Positions 8,856-17,583 of a DNA stretch of 51,394 nt are shown here, in pieces. Source of the stretch: CAMPJM01 sp964440915. GTDB taxonomy: Bacteria > Bacteroidota > Bacteroidia > Cytophagales > Cyclobacteriaceae. The DNA lies in the NCBI GenBank assembly GCA_964440915.1, contig CAYTTV010000025.1:1-51394 (forward strand), in the 5' to 3' direction. The translations under genes and the position numbers were made by a program. The notes beneath the pieces are model-generated. The model was not told the DNA's origin, ran no database searches, and saw nothing but the letters and a program-made list of their open reading frames with translations. Each line of letters starts with the position of its first letter. Position 1 is the first letter of the stretch.

Positions 8856-11072
8856 ATGGCTCAAAAAATAAAATACTGGCACGTTTGGTTCTGTACTTTT
8901 TGCCTTTGGTTGTTGGGGAGCTTTTCTGCTTGGGGCCAGTATAATTTTAAGTTTGACCAATCTATCCCCGTCACAGTAGAAGGTCAGAAATTAGCTTTGC
9001 CATGGGCTGGCGGCCTTAATGCAGGTCAATATCAAAGCATAGATCTCAACTTGGACGGTGTGGAAGATCTTGTAGTATTTGATCGGACCAGCAATAAAAT
9101 CAATTGCTTTATTAATGAGGGCGGTACCTATGTTTACCGCCCTGAGTACGCTCATCTTTTTCCTAAAGAGATCAGCAATTGGCTCGTTCTTGCAGACTAT
9201 AATTGTGACGGGCAAAAGGACATTTTTACCAGCAGTGTATTTGGGATAAAAGTCTATCAGGGTGCTGTGCAGAATGGCAGCATCACATGGGAATTGGTGG
9301 CAGATCCAATTTATACTGTAGGATTTGCTGGGCAGGTCAATCTTCAGGTAAATGTTTCAGACATACCGGCGATTGTCGATGTAGATGGCGATGGCGATTT
9401 AGATATCTTGGTTTTCAACTTTGCAGGTGCGGGAACGATAGAATATCATCAGAATCAAAGTATGGAAGAAGATAGTGCATGTGGTCTGAACTTTAGGAGG
9501 GCAACCAATAAATGGGGCGATTTTGAAGAATGTACTTGTGGTTTGTATGCCTTGGGAACAAGCTGTGCTGCACTCAATGGGAAAAGTATGCCGGAAAACC
9601 AGAGGGTCATGCATGCAGGTGGCAAGGCATTGCTGTTGCTTGATATGGATGGTGATGGCGATATGGAAATGATCTTTGGAGATGAGGGTTGCTATAACCT
9701 TGCGTATTTTGAAAACGTGGGAAGCCCCAGTGTGGCGGCATTTCATTCAGCCCAAGAAAATTTCCCCACGGAAGATTACCCTGACTATCTTTTTCCCGCT
9801 GGCTACCATTTAGATGTGGACAACGATGGCGTCAAAGATTTGGTGGTGGCACCAAATATTGCCGATGGCGTACAGTATGGGATTGACCTAAGTGCTTCAA
9901 GTTGGTTTTATAAAAACAATGGCAGCAACGACCAACCGGATTTTCAGTTAAAGACAAAAGGTTTTCTTCAAGAAAAAATGATTGATCTAGGTGAAAATGC
10001 TGCTCCCGTTTTTGCCGACATTGATAATGATGGATTGATGGATATGCTTATCGGACACCGAGGATTGCTAAGGGAAGAAGGCTTTTATGCCACTTTGGCC
10101 TATTACAAGAATGTGGGCACTAAATCTCACCCAGCGTTTTCATTCATAACAAGTGATTTCCTCAATCTTTCATCGCTAGGCATTACAAACCTCTACCCTG
10201 GTTTGGCCGATATAAATGGTGACGGACATGAGGATTTATATTTTACAGGAACGATAGACCAAGACAATACATCAATCTACTATGTGTTGTCTGAAGAAGG
10301 GAAAATATCCTCCACTATGCCTGTAAAAATTTTGCCAGTAACAGTTACGGCCAATGATAAGCCATTATTGACGGATCTAGATAATGATGGTTTTGCTGAG
10401 CTTGTTTTGTTGAAAAGCGCTGGAAGAATGGAATATTATGTTTTTTCTGGCAGCAACACCGACCCAAGTTATACGCTTGAGCAAAATTCCTTGGGCGGCT
10501 TTACAGATAAGTTTGAGAACCGAAATCTCACGCTTGCCTGTTATGATTTGGATGGAGATGGAACCTTAGAATTTATTTTGTCCGATGCAGCAGGTAAAAT
10601 GCACCTGATCAAAGACATATTGCAGCATAATACCGGTCTTGCGGATGCTGATTCTCTTACGGTTTCGAATTCGGCTTTAGGCTTTACAGCATCTACAAGG
10701 TTGGGGAGGCAGGCACGGCCTGCTTTTGCAGTTCTATCCGAAGGGCAACCTCCCACTATGGTAGTGGGAAGTAAGCAAGGTGGTCTATTTTTGTTCCAGC
10801 CTTCTGATTGGATGCCAAATCCCGGTCAAGGAAAGTCCCTCATAATGCAGCTTTATCCAAATCCTGCCGATGGGTTCTTTAAAATCGAAGCAAAAGAAGA
10901 TATTTCGTTAACGCTTTACGATGCGTTGGGAAAGAGAATCGGCTCTTCATTTACTGTCACTAAGGACGAAGTTTTTCATTATGATACTGCTGCATTAGCA
11001 GCAGGAGTGTATTTTGTCAAAGCGCTTAATAGCAATGGTAAAACGGAGACGTTTAAAGTGATTGTTTTGTGA
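8856..11072 (+). CDS. FG-GAP/VCBS-repeat secreted protein with T9SS type A sorting domain
   Basis: A 738-residue exported protein. A Sec signal peptide (hydrophobic about 10-24, cleavage after SAWG) is followed by at least nine calcium-binding-like DxDxDGxxD loops (for example DLNLDGVED, DVDGDGDLD, DMDGDGDMEM, DIDNDGLMD, DLDGDGTLE). These are typical of FG-GAP/VCBS repeats folding into a beta-propeller. The last ~75 residues (LYPNPADGFFKIEAKE ... GVYFVKALNSNGKTETFKVIVL) form a T9SS type A C-terminal domain. The protein is therefore expected to cross the outer membrane by type IX secretion and be released or anchored on the surface. No enzymatic domain is seen. It is divergent from murF with a 106-bp gap. 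Confidence 0.9.
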   Translation: MAQKIKYWHVWFCTFCLWLLGSFSAWGQYNFKFDQSIPVTVEGQKLALPWAGGLNAGQYQSIDLNLDGVEDLVVFDRTSNKINCFINEGGTYVYRPEYAHLFPKEISNWLVLADYNCDGQKDIFTSSVFGIKVYQGAVQNGSITWELVADPIYTVGFAGQVNLQVNVSDIPAIVDVDGDGDLDILVFNFAGAGTIEYHQNQSMEEDSACGLNFRRATNKWGDFEECTCGLYALGTSCAALNGKSMPENQRVMHAGGKALLLLDMDGDGDMEMIFGDEGCYNLAYFENVGSPSVAAFHSAQENFPTEDYPDYLFPAGYHLDVDNDGVKDLVVAPNIADGVQYGIDLSASSWFYKNNGSNDQPDFQLKTKGFLQEKMIDLGENAAPVFADIDNDGLMDMLIGHRGLLREEGFYATLAYYKNVGTKSHPAFSFITSDFLNLSSLGITNLYPGLADINGDGHEDLYFTGTIDQDNTSIYYVLSEEGKISSTMPVKILPVTVTANDKPLLTDLDNDGFAELVLLKSAGRMEYYVFSGSNTDPSYTLEQNSLGGFTDKFENRNLTLACYDLDGDGTLEFILSDAAGKMHLIKDILQHNTGLADADSLTVSNSALGFTASTRLGRQARPAFAVLSEGQPPTMVVGSKQGGLFLFQPSDWMPNPGQGKSLIMQLYPNPADGFFKIEAKEDISLTLYDALGKRIGSSFTVTKDEVFHYDTAALAAGVYFVKALNSNGKTETFKVIVL

Positions 11073-11183
11073 TGTTATGGAAATCAGCCTTCTAGTTAGG
11101 GCACCTGTAACTCGTTTCGCTCAAACAGCTTATTGATATTCAAGTAAATTAGAACCATCATTTTATTATTCCCAGACTTCTGA

Positions 11184-13526
11184 TTAATCCTTTAACTCTT
11201 CTTCCTGATAAGGCGTTTTCCTGTCCATTGTCTCTTTTCTTATGGCGCTTACTGTTTCTGGGTGGATTGCTGGGGCTTCGTTGGCCCATGCATTGCGGAT
11301 ATAGGTCAACAATGCAGCAATTTTTTCATCGGTAAACTCTTGGCTGTATTTTATTCCAGGCATGACAGGTTGCACTTCTGGGGCTTGATACACTTTCCCT
11401 TTAACAGTGATGGGGCCTTCCAATCCATGTAAAACTACCTTGATAAGGCGCTCCTCCGAACCTTCTACCCACTCTGATTCTTCAAGAGGAGGGGCAATCG
11501 GAACTAGCCCTTGCCCGTCAGTGCCATGACAGCTAGCGCAGGCCGTTTCATAAAGGGGTTTTCCTACAATGTATTGCTGCTTCTCTTCTGTTGATAATGA
11601 CTTGCTGCTTAAGGAATTTCTCAATGAGATTTTATCAATAGATTCAGATATCGACGAAATCATGATTTGGCTCTCAGGGGACCTTGTTTTTAATAAATCC
11701 AAGAATACTTGCTCGTTGTCTACAACACTGCTTTTAAGCGCCTCTCGGATCAAAGGCTCATCTTCATGCTCTTGGGCAATGGTGGCTAGCATTTCTATGG
11801 CTGTAGTAGGATGGCTTTCCATGAATTCACCTAAACTTAGCGCCAATTGCAGTCGCAAGGCCTCATTGTTTATTTTTAAAGCTTCCTTATAAATGGCCAA
11901 AGTGGCCTCTGCATCATGATTGTTTTTATTTCTTTCTCCTATGCGCAAAGCCGCTGCGGCCAGTTTATCATCTTCTGTGCTGACGCCAAGTTTAATTACC
12001 TCAGGCGTAAAAACATCCATTCCGTCCAAAGTCCAAAGAGCATGTAGTTTAGTTAAAGGCTTGCTTTCCCTCGATTTCAATAGCTTAATGAGTGCAGGGA
12101 TGGTTTCATGATTGTTTCTCTCTATCAATACCCTTTGGGCATTGTCTCTCCACCATCCATTGGGATGCGATAAATACTCAACGAGCTCTGTATCGCTGGC
12201 CTTTTCAAGGTTTGGCTGTTTAGGCTTCTTAAATTTGTTGAGCAGTCGGTCCTTCCAATCGCCTTTATACGTGATCTTGTATATCCTGCCTAGGCCTAAT
12301 GGTTTTTCTAGGCCTCTGCTTTTTATTTGATCGCGGAGGTAATCCGTCAAAAATACTTCATGCTGAATGATTCCCTTGTACATATCTACCACATACATAT
12401 TCCCGTCAGGTCCGTTATACAGGCTCACGGGTCGGAAACGCTCGTCTTTAGAGGCCAAGAACTCTTTGTCATCATAGGCCTGAATAGCCTCTATATACAA
12501 TCCATTCTCCTTGACTATATTTCTTTTAATCAGGTTTCCTGCTGGCTCACATACAAATGCATTTCCTTCAAACTCATCAGGATAATTGTTGCCTCTATAG
12601 ATTAGTGGGCCACATGCTGCAGTAAAATATTTCAATCTGGCTGATTGATCTAAAACCCAGTCTTGGTATCCTCTATTTACTCCTGGCGTAGGACGTATGG
12701 GATAGACGCGCTGGTTAGAAGTAAATTCTACATTAATGCCTGACCCTTCTTTAAAATCAGGATCTTTCATCAATTTGCTGGGAGGTACCAAATCACCTCT
12801 AAGCTGGTTTGAATTGGTATTGTAGAAAAGGCGGCCGTAATCGTCTTTGGTAATTCCCCACTGGCCCCGAAACTCTGTCTCTTCTTTTACCCATTCTTGA
12901 TTTATATATCTATAGCGTGTTCTGGATTTTGCATTATAGTACCAGTTATCGATACCCCTCATCAGTCCGTTGGGTTGATGCTCGACATTGCCACCAACTG
13001 CATAGGTGGAATCTATTAATGTCCTTTTGCCAGGCTTGTCATTTACATTTTCCACAAACCATAGATTGGGTGGATCGGCGTACAATATGCCTCCTTCCAC
13101 TATAGCAATGGCTCGGGGCATACCAAGTTGGTCGAGAAAAATTTTGGCTTCGTCCATTATGCCATCGCCATCTTTGTCTTCCAAAATTACGATCTGACTT
13201 TCTTTTTTATTCTCTTCGCTTCCATGGATATCCGTCATATAACTTTGCATTTCTACTACCCAAATCCGACCTTGATTGTCAAAAGCCATCGCTATGGGGC
13301 TTTTGATCAGTGGCTCACTGGCCACAAGTTCTATTTGGAACCCATCTTCCAACCGGAAAGTAGAGATTGCCTGCGTTGGGGTCAGTACTGGAGCAGAAAC
13401 AAAAAGAATAGAGTCAGGAACAGTTTGAGATGTATTATGAGAAGTTGGAGCGTTGGGTTTAGTGAAATAATATACCAAGGCAATGCAGCAAATAAGGACA
13501 AAAATAACAGCAACGGTTCTTCTCAT
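11184..13526 (-). CDS. Propeller dehydrogenase-like / HEAT / cytochrome c protein (PVC-type heme-binding CxxCH protein)
   Basis: A 780-residue protein with an N-terminal membrane/signal segment (about residues 5-22). Next comes a long beta-propeller resembling membrane-bound glucose/sorbosone dehydrogenases (starting FQIELVASEPLIKSPIAMAF, including a DKDGDGIMDEA loop). A HEAT-like alpha-helical region follows (about 450-620), then a C-terminal class I cytochrome c. The heme motif CASCH is at C663/C666/H667, and a Met in PVMPGIKYS is a likely axial ligand. The family is common in Planctomycetes and Bacteroidota, and is thought to oxidise sugars or alcohols in the periplasm. The substrate is unknown here, and no partner genes lie nearby. 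Confidence 0.85.
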   Translation of the reverse strand: MRRTVAVIFVLICCIALVYYFTKPNAPTSHNTSQTVPDSILFVSAPVLTPTQAISTFRLEDGFQIELVASEPLIKSPIAMAFDNQGRIWVVEMQSYMTDIHGSEENKKESQIVILEDKDGDGIMDEAKIFLDQLGMPRAIAIVEGGILYADPPNLWFVENVNDKPGKRTLIDSTYAVGGNVEHQPNGLMRGIDNWYYNAKSRTRYRYINQEWVKEETEFRGQWGITKDDYGRLFYNTNSNQLRGDLVPPSKLMKDPDFKEGSGINVEFTSNQRVYPIRPTPGVNRGYQDWVLDQSARLKYFTAACGPLIYRGNNYPDEFEGNAFVCEPAGNLIKRNIVKENGLYIEAIQAYDDKEFLASKDERFRPVSLYNGPDGNMYVVDMYKGIIQHEVFLTDYLRDQIKSRGLEKPLGLGRIYKITYKGDWKDRLLNKFKKPKQPNLEKASDTELVEYLSHPNGWWRDNAQRVLIERNNHETIPALIKLLKSRESKPLTKLHALWTLDGMDVFTPEVIKLGVSTEDDKLAAAALRIGERNKNNHDAEATLAIYKEALKINNEALRLQLALSLGEFMESHPTTAIEMLATIAQEHEDEPLIREALKSSVVDNEQVFLDLLKTRSPESQIMISSISESIDKISLRNSLSSKSLSTEEKQQYIVGKPLYETACASCHGTDGQGLVPIAPPLEESEWVEGSEERLIKVVLHGLEGPITVKGKVYQAPEVQPVMPGIKYSQEFTDEKIAALLTYIRNAWANEAPAIHPETVSAIRKETMDRKTPYQEEELKD

Positions 13527-13673
13527 GCTAAACTAATCGTTAGAAGTCCTAGATTATGAAAAACTTTTAAAGATTAAAAATTTGAGGAAAAATACTAATG
13601 GCAAATAACTGATAGTAGTGAGATGCATTTTTTGGTATAGAAGAAATTTTGAATAGAGCAGCTCCTGTCAGTC

Positions 13674-14669
13674 TCAAATTTTTGACCTTAATTTCCACTG
13701 TTGCACTTGGATCCTTTGTTTTATCAGCTCCAACGACTCAACGAGCACCTCTCTTGTAGCAGCACTTAAGTGGTTTTGTTCTTCATGGGTCATAAGTCCC
13801 TCTACGGCGTGCTCCGTAATATTATGAAAAAGTGCATGATGCTGACCGCCTGCCATGTCTTTCATAAGGCCATTTACACTGCTCAAAGCCACATCAGTCA
13901 CGGTTTTCTCTAGTGATTTACTGATAAAACTCCCTACTACGGGTACTTGCTTTAATGCTTTCAATTCTTTGTTTCCTTTGAGTGCCTCTCCTACCAAATG
14001 TTCCAAATATACATGTATCTCATCGCGATATTCATGATATGTGCCGGAAATGGCCTTGGCAATCCTACCCGAAAGCCAATCTATGAGAATCCCTTTTCGG
14101 GGGATTATCACTTCTGCTATGATTTTATCCGTTACAGCACTTTCCATCATCAGCTCCTTTTGTACTCCTTCTATGAATTTCACCATTACACTGTCAGATA
14201 TCTCTTCCATAATGATTTGGTAGTATTTTTTAATGACCTTAAAAAGATATGTTTTCCTCAGGTCTATGATCGAGAGTCGCTGAAGCCTATAAAGGATCGA
14301 TATTACTCTTAGGATCCTAAAAAATCGGAAAGAAGCTATGGGGATACAGCCTATTACGTCATACCAGTGGGCGATAGGATAAAAGAACCAACGACTATAG
14401 GTGTTTCGTGCTATGGCTATGCCCCAACGCCCCAGCAGCTCAACCACAAATATGCCAACAAAAACCAGGTCTATAGAAAGGAAGTTCTGGTGAATGTTGA
14501 GATCATAAAAGGCGTAAAAAGCAGGAAGTTGATTGGAGAGAAATTGCTTTACGATGGCTGTCATAAAAAGCCAATCGAAGATGATCAATGACAGGTTGAC
14601 CAGCAGCAATGCCATCATGAAGATATCTGCTATGATGATAGTGGTATTTTGGCTTCGCTGTTGGCTCAA
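13674..14669 (-). CDS. Voltage-sensor-domain membrane protein without a pore domain
   Basis: A 331-residue protein. The first ~135 residues look like a complete S1-S4 voltage sensor. S1 is at 10-37. S2 is at 63-86 with D67, E77 and R81. S3 is at 93-111 with D104 in HWYDVIGCIP. S4 is at 112-131 with arginines R115, R118 and R121 at every third position, plus R128 and R131. No S5/P-loop/S6 pore follows. The remaining ~190 residues are soluble, amphipathic and helical. It may be annotated simply as 'ion transporter'. The start is a TTG, because the next ATG (14618) would cut into S1. It is the last gene of the hemerythrin-ruvX-def-amidase run, 29 bp after the amidase. Confidence 0.72.
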   Translation of the reverse strand: MSQQRSQNTTIIIADIFMMALLLVNLSLIIFDWLFMTAIVKQFLSNQLPAFYAFYDLNIHQNFLSIDLVFVGIFVVELLGRWGIAIARNTYSRWFFYPIAHWYDVIGCIPIASFRFFRILRVISILYRLQRLSIIDLRKTYLFKVIKKYYQIIMEEISDSVMVKFIEGVQKELMMESAVTDKIIAEVIIPRKGILIDWLSGRIAKAISGTYHEYRDEIHVYLEHLVGEALKGNKELKALKQVPVVGSFISKSLEKTVTDVALSSVNGLMKDMAGGQHHALFHNITEHAVEGLMTHEEQNHLSAATREVLVESLELIKQRIQVQQWKLRSKI

Positions 14670-14698
14670 TTTGATTAATATTGGTTAGTATGCTCTCA

Positions 14699-15487
14699 TT
14701 ATTGGATTTTAAACTTGTCTGCATCTAATAGCGCTGGAAATTTTTCTCGAAATGTGATGAGAGAACTGGCCTCTATAGTCAGTGTCTTTATGGCTTCTCT
14801 TTCCTGCTGTTCCCATAGCACTTCGCCTTTCGGATCTATAAAGGCAGAGCTACCGTTGTAATAGATGTCGTGACCGTCTTTTCCCACTCTATTTACTCCT
14901 ACTACATAAGAAAGGTTTTCTATAGCCCGTGCTTTTAGCAAAGTTTCCCAAGCGGAAATCCTTGCTTCGGGCCAATTGGCGATATAGATCAGGAGGTCGT
15001 ACGCCGGCTGACCTTCCTCAAGGTAATTGCGGCTCCATACGGGAAATCGCAGGTCGTAACATATCATGGGGCATATGCGCCACCCTTTCCACCTTCGGAT
15101 GAGGGCAGTGTTCCCTGCATTGAAGTAGTGGTGTTCATCGGCCATCCTGAATAGGTGGCGTTTGTCATAGTAAGCAAAAGTACCGTCTGGTTCTACCCAA
15201 AAAAGCCTGTTGTAGAACGCACCTTGGTCATTGACAATAAAGCTTCCTATGATAACTGCGCCTGTTTGGGCAGCCATTTGTTTCATCCAACGGAAAGTCC
15301 GACCATTGGAGTGTTCGGCACAAAGCTTTGTGGCCATGGTAAAGCCTGTGTTGAACATTTCCGGAAGGGCAATAATATCTGCCGCCTCATTTACCTGCCA
15401 TATTTTTTCTTCAAACATGGCCAGATTAGCTTCCGCATCTTGCCAATACAATGTCGATTGCACTATGGTAATCGCCAAGTCTTGCAT
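14699..15487 (-). CDS. Nitrilase-superfamily omega-amidase (YafV/Nit2-like)
   Basis: A 262-residue carbon-nitrogen hydrolase with the full Glu-Lys-Cys triad: the glutamate in ALPEMFNTGF, the lysine in YDKRHLFRM, and the nucleophilic cysteine in CPMICYDLRFPVWSRN. The FRMADEHHYFNAG segment after the lysine is typical of the YafV/omega-amidase branch, which hydrolyses alpha-ketoglutaramate or ketosuccinamate formed by glutamine/asparagine transaminases (metabolite repair). It sits 31 bp downstream of def on the same strand, probably co-transcribed. Exact substrate specificity cannot be told from sequence alone. Confidence 0.9.
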   Translation of the reverse strand: MQDLAITIVQSTLYWQDAEANLAMFEEKIWQVNEAADIIALPEMFNTGFTMATKLCAEHSNGRTFRWMKQMAAQTGAVIIGSFIVNDQGAFYNRLFWVEPDGTFAYYDKRHLFRMADEHHYFNAGNTALIRRWKGWRICPMICYDLRFPVWSRNYLEEGQPAYDLLIYIANWPEARISAWETLLKARAIENLSYVVGVNRVGKDGHDIYYNGSSAFIDPKGEVLWEQQEREAIKTLTIEASSLITFREKFPALLDADKFKIQ

Positions 15488-15518
15488 ACACAGGTTTTAG
15501 GCTGAAAGAATATCTGTT

Positions 15519-16079
15519 CTATTTTTTTATTGGGAAGGCCATCCGATAGTCGGCCGTAACTTGGCCCTTGCTAATGGATGCCAGCTTGCCCTTTAACAGG
15601 CGCTTTCTGAAAGATGTTAGATAGTCTGTAAATAGCACCCCTTCTATATGGTCGTATTCATGCTGCACGATCCGGGCATATATATCATCCAACTCTTCTT
15701 CGTGCTCTTGCCAGTTTTCGTCGTAGTAGCGTATCCTCAGTTTTTCCTTTCTGGCTATCTGCTCCCGAATGCCTGGAATACTTAAGCAACCTTCTTCGAA
15801 AACCCATTCTGCTCCTTGTTCCCCTAAGATTTCTGGGTTTATAAATACCCGCTTGAATGTAGGCGCATCATCGTCGTCTTCTTGCATGGTGCTGGCGTCT
15901 ACAACAAACATTCGCAAACTCTTGCCAATCTGCGGGGCGGCAAGGCCCACTCCGTTAGCTTGGTACATGGTTTCAAACATGTCCTCACTCAACTTTTTCA
16001 CATCGATGGACCCCTCCTCTATATTTTGTCCTTTTTTCTTCAAAATGGGATCGCCATAAGCTACTATCGGGTATATCAT
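15519..16079 (-). CDS. def: Peptide deformylase
   Basis: Def removes the formyl group from the N-terminal methionine of new proteins. All three motifs are present in 186 residues: motif I GVGLAAPQ (43-50), motif II EGCLSIP (96-102, Cys metal ligand) and motif III QHEYDH (139-144, both His metal ligands and the catalytic Glu). A short acidic insertion (EDDDDAP, about 68-73) sits between motifs I and II. The ATG start at 16079 lies one base from the stop of ruvX, so the two are certainly in one operon. Confidence 0.97.
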   Translation of the reverse strand: MIYPIVAYGDPILKKKGQNIEEGSIDVKKLSEDMFETMYQANGVGLAAPQIGKSLRMFVVDASTMQEDDDDAPTFKRVFINPEILGEQGAEWVFEEGCLSIPGIREQIARKEKLRIRYYDENWQEHEEELDDIYARIVQHEYDHIEGVLFTDYLTSFRKRLLKGKLASISKGQVTADYRMAFPIKK

Positions 16080-16080
16080 A

Positions 16081-16494
16081 CTATAATCTGGATGCTAAAT
16101 AAGACTGTAAAATAATAGTTGCGCTGATTTTATCTAAATTTTCTTTTTTTGCTCTGTCTTTCTTTTTTGTGCCACCTGCAATCATCGTCTGTAAGGCCAT
16201 TTTGGAAGTAAAACGCTCATCTATCAGGTGAACTTCCTTTTCTGGGAATGTCCTTTTCAATACCACAACAAACTGCTTTACGTGAATAGTTGCATTGGTA
16301 TCCTCGTTTTGCAAGTTTTTGGGCATGCCCACTACAAAAGCCTCTACCTGTTCATTGGTACTATAGTCCTTCAGGAAATTGATCACGTCTTTTGAATGTA
16401 CTGTACCCAGCGGCGAGGCGATCAATTGCAATGGATCTGTTGTGGCAATGCCCACTCTTTTTGTACCATAATCAATCGCTACGATTCTCCCCAT
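16081..16494 (-). CDS. ruvX: Putative pre-16S rRNA nuclease / Holliday junction resolvase YqgF
   Basis: A 137-residue RNase H-fold protein of the YqgF/RuvX family. It has the N-terminal catalytic aspartate in IVAIDYGTKRVGIA (D8), the middle EAFVVGMPKNLQNED block and the C-terminal LIDERFTSKMA motif with its acidic pair. The family is essential in many bacteria, for 16S rRNA 5'-end maturation or for branch resolution. It is 7 bp after the hemerythrin gene and 1 bp before def, in a compact minus-strand operon. Confidence 0.93.
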   Translation of the reverse strand: MGRIVAIDYGTKRVGIATTDPLQLIASPLGTVHSKDVINFLKDYSTNEQVEAFVVGMPKNLQNEDTNATIHVKQFVVVLKRTFPEKEVHLIDERFTSKMALQTMIAGGTKKKDRAKKENLDKISATIILQSYLASRL

Positions 16495-16501
16495 GCGGTG
16501 T

Positions 16502-17248
16502 TTAATTAAGCTTTATTTTTTCGTTAAAAGCTTTTTTGACTTCCTTTTCCAATACAAGAGCTTTTGGGAATAATATTTCGTTTTCTATGCAAGCATGGGA
16601 GATGAGCTGCTTCTCAAAAGCTTTGAGTTCCTCAAAGACTACTTTTAAGTGCAGGTTCTTGCCGAAGGGTAAAGTGTAATTGTTGGTGATGCTCCTGATC
16701 CCCTTCATTTCGTCGTCATGTTGGCTATGCTCAATAGCATGCTGCTGCAACGAGAAGTTTTCCATCTCATAAAATAGTTTGGAAGGATTGAACGGCTTGT
16801 GCAATGCGCTATGCAACAAGGTTATGTAACGGAAAAGGCTGTCTTCCTCTTCGTATATGTGGTGAATGAAATCTTCGACAAACAGAGGAAATACAAATCT
16901 AAGGTCTTCTACAATTTGGCCATTTTCTGGCGTAGGCTTAAGCGTTTCTACTAATCTGGCAATATAAGGCAACTTTTGTTTGATAAATATATAGTGCGTG
17001 TGCTTCAGATATTCAACAATAAGATCGATAGGGTAGCTGAACAGTGTGGTGTCCACATTTTCTTTTTCTGCACATACCGACTCCAAACTAGTAATGACTG
17101 TTTCGATATTCAGTCCTTTTTCCTCACACACTTGCTCCAATGTTTTTTCAGAGTAGTCGTAGAACCTAATACCAAAATAATATAGAACAGACGCGAACAC
17201 GTAATTTTCGCCAACTATGTCCGTAATTTTCTTATTGTTTATAGCCAC
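16502..17248 (-). CDS. Hemerythrin-domain protein with degenerate ScdA/RIC-type N-terminus
   Basis: A 248-residue cytoplasmic protein. Residues 6-58 match the short N-terminal domain of ScdA/YtfE (RIC) di-iron proteins (ITDIVGENYVFASVLYYFGI then LEQVCEEKGLNIETV). The usual Cys-Cys pair after the GI is replaced by RFYDYSE. The rest is a four-helix hemerythrin-like bundle with plausible iron ligands H83/H85, H129/H130, E134, H174/H177, H218 and E222. RIC proteins repair iron-sulphur clusters or respond to nitrosative stress, but loss of the cysteines leaves the role here uncertain. It is the first gene of the operon leading into ruvX and def. Confidence 0.82.
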   Translation of the reverse strand: MAINNKKITDIVGENYVFASVLYYFGIRFYDYSEKTLEQVCEEKGLNIETVITSLESVCAEKENVDTTLFSYPIDLIVEYLKHTHYIFIKQKLPYIARLVETLKPTPENGQIVEDLRFVFPLFVEDFIHHIYEEEDSLFRYITLLHSALHKPFNPSKLFYEMENFSLQQHAIEHSQHDDEMKGIRSITNNYTLPFGKNLHLKVVFEELKAFEKQLISHACIENEILFPKALVLEKEVKKAFNEKIKLN

Positions 17249-17583
17249 GCCTATGTTAAAATTTTGTACAATTCATATTCTATCCCGTTGCCTATTTTTG
17301 GAAGCTTAACTCCTGCATCGCTTTTTTAAATTGTTCCCAAAAAAGTATATAAAGATATAGGTTTTATGGGAAAGCGGCAAAAGTTTTCTTAACCATAGGC
17401 ATTGCAAATGTACGTCGTCCTAACATATCTCTTTCTATTTATCTCCGCCCTACGGTGATTAAAGAAAAGTTGTTGACTTTCAGGAACGACATAGTGCCAT
17501 GCGCTAAGCGGAAAGATATTAAACAACTTTCTTGAAAAATAGTATTTGAAATGAATGTATTTTTTTAATTAATTTTTCTTTCT
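17249..17583. other. 335-bp divergent intergenic region
   Basis: This AT-rich spacer separates the divergent hemerythrin (-) and DUF748 (+) genes and presumably holds both promoters. I see no ORF, strong hairpin or full TTTG-N19-TAnnTTTG promoter in it. Confidence 0.6.

Noticed and set aside
13128..13559. 143-aa plus-strand frame over the start of the cytochrome c protein gene
   Set aside because: It is antisense to the signal peptide and propeller of a clear gene, with no domain of its own.
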